64,000 bases of DNA from NCBI RefSeq assembly GCF_000002985.6, contig NC_003284.9:6758001-6822000 (forward strand). The letters are read 5' to 3'. Origin of the DNA: Caenorhabditis elegans. Taxonomy: Eukaryota; Nematoda; Chromadorea; Rhabditida; Rhabditidae. The position numbers were made by a program, and so were the translations under genes. The notes beneath the pieces were generated by a model. It saw only the letters and a list, made by a program, of their open reading frames with translations. It did not search any database and had not been told where the DNA came from. Positions 62,201 through 64,000 of the stretch are shown piece after piece (the first letter of the stretch is position 1; every line of letters starts with the position of its first letter).

Positions 62201-63704
62201 TCAGTTGTATCGTGATTTTCCGGAGTGCATACCACTGACAAGTTGTTGAGTAAGTTGGTCAATATCATCTCCTCCTCTGTAATTTTTTCTTTACTGTAGA
62301 AATATTATAGCATTTTAATTACCTGGAATAGGATGTAGATTTGGTTCTAATCTCCTGGAATCGTTGATTGTAATTTGGATCTCTTTGGTATACTGGCTCA
62401 GTGTGGGTGTTGGCTTCGCGTTGGCTATGGGTTAGGTCTGAAATATTGATAATTTTTTTTGAAGTGTATTTGGAGACAGCGCTTACTATCGTCTCGAAGT
62501 TGGCGGACAAATTTGTTGGGAGAAGCGACGGGATGATTTGCTTTGTATGGTGCATGTGGCGCGAATTGTTCTCTGAAAAAAAAGATTGATTTTTTAAAAT
62601 TATTATTTTTAAATGTATTCCTAAAACTATTTTCACAGTTAATTTGCGATTAGTCCATCAGACACCAGACATAATTGACATTATGGACGTAGGGTTCAAC
62701 AAAAATTTTAATTAAGCACTATGAATAAGGTTTAAAAAACTTACTCAGTGGTCTCCTCGGTTCTCTTGTAGTAACTTTGTTTTTGGGTGATATGGGTGGC
62801 TGGTGTGTTATTGACACTGTCGTCAATAGTCGCCACTGGAGTCATTGTTGCAAATTGATGAATCAGTTCCCGAGGATTGGTGATAAGGTATCCGGTTTTG
62901 GTATCCAAACGGTACGATGGATCCGAGAAAACAGAAGAAGCGACTGAAACGTTTTTTTTTTTTTTCATTTTTTTTGTATGATACGTGGTGACACAATTTG
63001 TTTGTTTGGACTGATAATATTCAAAAGACAACTCCGATGTTTTGCCTGACAATATAAAAATATCTGACAGTGATTCAAAAACACTTGAAGTATAGGACTT
63101 TTTTCGATTTACCGCTATTACGTCCATCCTTTGGCCCCAAGTTAGATTGCGATCCTCCAAATGGGTTTCCACCATCTCCTCCAAGGCCACTTGCTGGACG
63201 AGTAGTTGCTGGGAATGGGTCTGTAACGGACAGTAGGGAAAGGAAAACAGAAGGAAAAAAATAACATTGTAGCAGGAAATGACTGAATTTCAAATGCCGA
63301 CTGGACAAGGCTACATAAACAGTTATAAAAGTGACAACTGAATTTTGATAACAAAACACTCACCAGACTTTGGCTGATAGTTTCCAAAATCATTTGCTGG
63401 TGGAGCAGGTGCTGGTCTACCATTGGTATTAGCTGGTTTTGGAAGTGGTTCTGGACTGAAGGCACCACCTCCAGCACGGGAATTTCTTCCGCTTCCAGGT
63501 CCATATTCACTACCAAATCCGGCTTCACTAGCAGGAACGGCTAAAATCAACAATTTGCGAAAACTGTATGAAAACTTATGAAACTTACATCCTCCAGTAC
63601 TCCAGTTTTTCTCAATAATATTCACTCCGTCGTGCCCTTTAGCTCCACGCTCGATATGTTGGAGTTGGGTGACAGTAACCTTGGGGGACAGATCCATTGG
63701 TCGT
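62201..63704 (-). CDS. Pro/Gly/Ser-rich protein of unknown function
   Basis: Seven exons (63704-63589, 63540-63364, 63220-63113, 62943-62745, 62572-62487, 62437-62323, 62276-62201) join in phase. Starting at the ATG at 63697 gives 289 residues. The frame also stays open through the acceptor (CGA CCA ATG), so more exons may lie beyond the right edge. In order: 'VTVTQLQHIERGAKGHDG'; a Gly/Pro/Ala/Ser-rich disordered region; 'DPSYRLDTKTGYLITNPREL', which looks folded; a His/Gln/Asn-rich region; and the C-terminus 'DDIDQLTQQLVSGMHSGKSR'. No signal peptide or membrane segment. I recognise no family; it looks like a scaffold or cytoskeletal adaptor with a short C-terminal helix motif. In C. elegans the next M03A8 gene (possibly gei-15) would lie here, but I am not sure enough to name it. 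Confidence 0.75.
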
Positions 63705-64000
63705 CTAAAAATTAGATTTATCATAAAAAATGTTACTAACTTTTGAAAATATTTGAACTTAATCCCGAACTTCTGAATAAAGGCTGTTTCATATAGAAAA
63801 GAACGTTCAAAAACTAGAAAACTAGATAATAATCTATCTGCAACATTTTCAGTGCACTTTTTCACAATATTTGAGACCGCGTAAGCTTTAGATTCTATTT
63901 AATCAAATAACTGTACACTTAAAACCACAATATGGATGTTCTTCAAAAGAATCTCTATAAAATCTTATTTGATACTAATTTTAAAAAATCCTCATTCTTG
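63705..64000. other. Right edge, intron or upstream DNA of the last gene
   Basis: No exon recognised. It is AT-rich. It is either an intron leading to earlier exons beyond the window or the upstream region of the last gene. Confidence 0.5.

Overview
This window looks like nuclear DNA from a Caenorhabditis nematode, most probably C. elegans itself on the X chromosome. The genes are split by many very short introns (often 45-60 nt) that end in TTTTCAG. Several start codons lie a few bases after an isolated TTTCAG, as expected for spliced-leader trans-splicing. Intergenic DNA is AT-rich with C/T-rich islands and small inverted-repeat elements. I recognise a gene set that I recall as X-linked neighbours in C. 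elegans: abts-4, irk-1, bgal-2, sgca-1, asp-3, atg-2 and dhs-28. Chromosome and gene names come from memory; gene structures come from my own exon-by-exon reading, with codon phase checked at each junction.

Layout. 1-3.7 kb: 5' half of an SLC4 bicarbonate/anion transporter on the minus strand, running off the left edge. 8.6-14.9 kb: inward-rectifier K+ channel on the minus strand, with a second short first exon. 14.9-25.3 kb: about 10 kb without a recognised protein gene, holding inverted-repeat elements, C/T-rich islands and one probable upstream leader exon. 25.3-29.3 kb: two plus-strand genes in tandem, a secreted Gly/Asn-rich protein and a GH35 beta-galactosidase-like protein. 29.3-31.5 kb: a minus-strand alpha/epsilon-sarcoglycan converging on the GH35 gene with 38 bp between stop codons. 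33.2-34.6 kb: cathepsin-D-like protease, plus strand. 34.6-42.7 kb: no recognised gene. 42.7-45.4 kb: a PH + PTB-like (DOK-like) adaptor, possibly with an alternative last exon at 48.55 kb. 51.1-58.7 kb: the autophagy lipid-transfer protein ATG-2 (2290 aa), possibly with an upstream first exon at 48.8 kb. 60.4-62.0 kb: peroxisomal SDR-SCP2 protein DHS-28. 62.2-63.7 kb: an unrecognised Pro/Gly/Ser-rich protein on the minus strand.

These are independent housekeeping and tissue genes rather than one pathway. A loose endomembrane theme (lysosomal protease, autophagy lipid transfer, galactosidase fold) is not evidence of co-function. The only operon candidate is the 25.3/26.4 kb pair. The most notable observation is that the GH35 protein lacks both catalytic glutamates of its family (Phe184 and Gln267 instead) while the rest of the fold is kept, so it should be a pseudoenzyme despite its galactosidase-like name.
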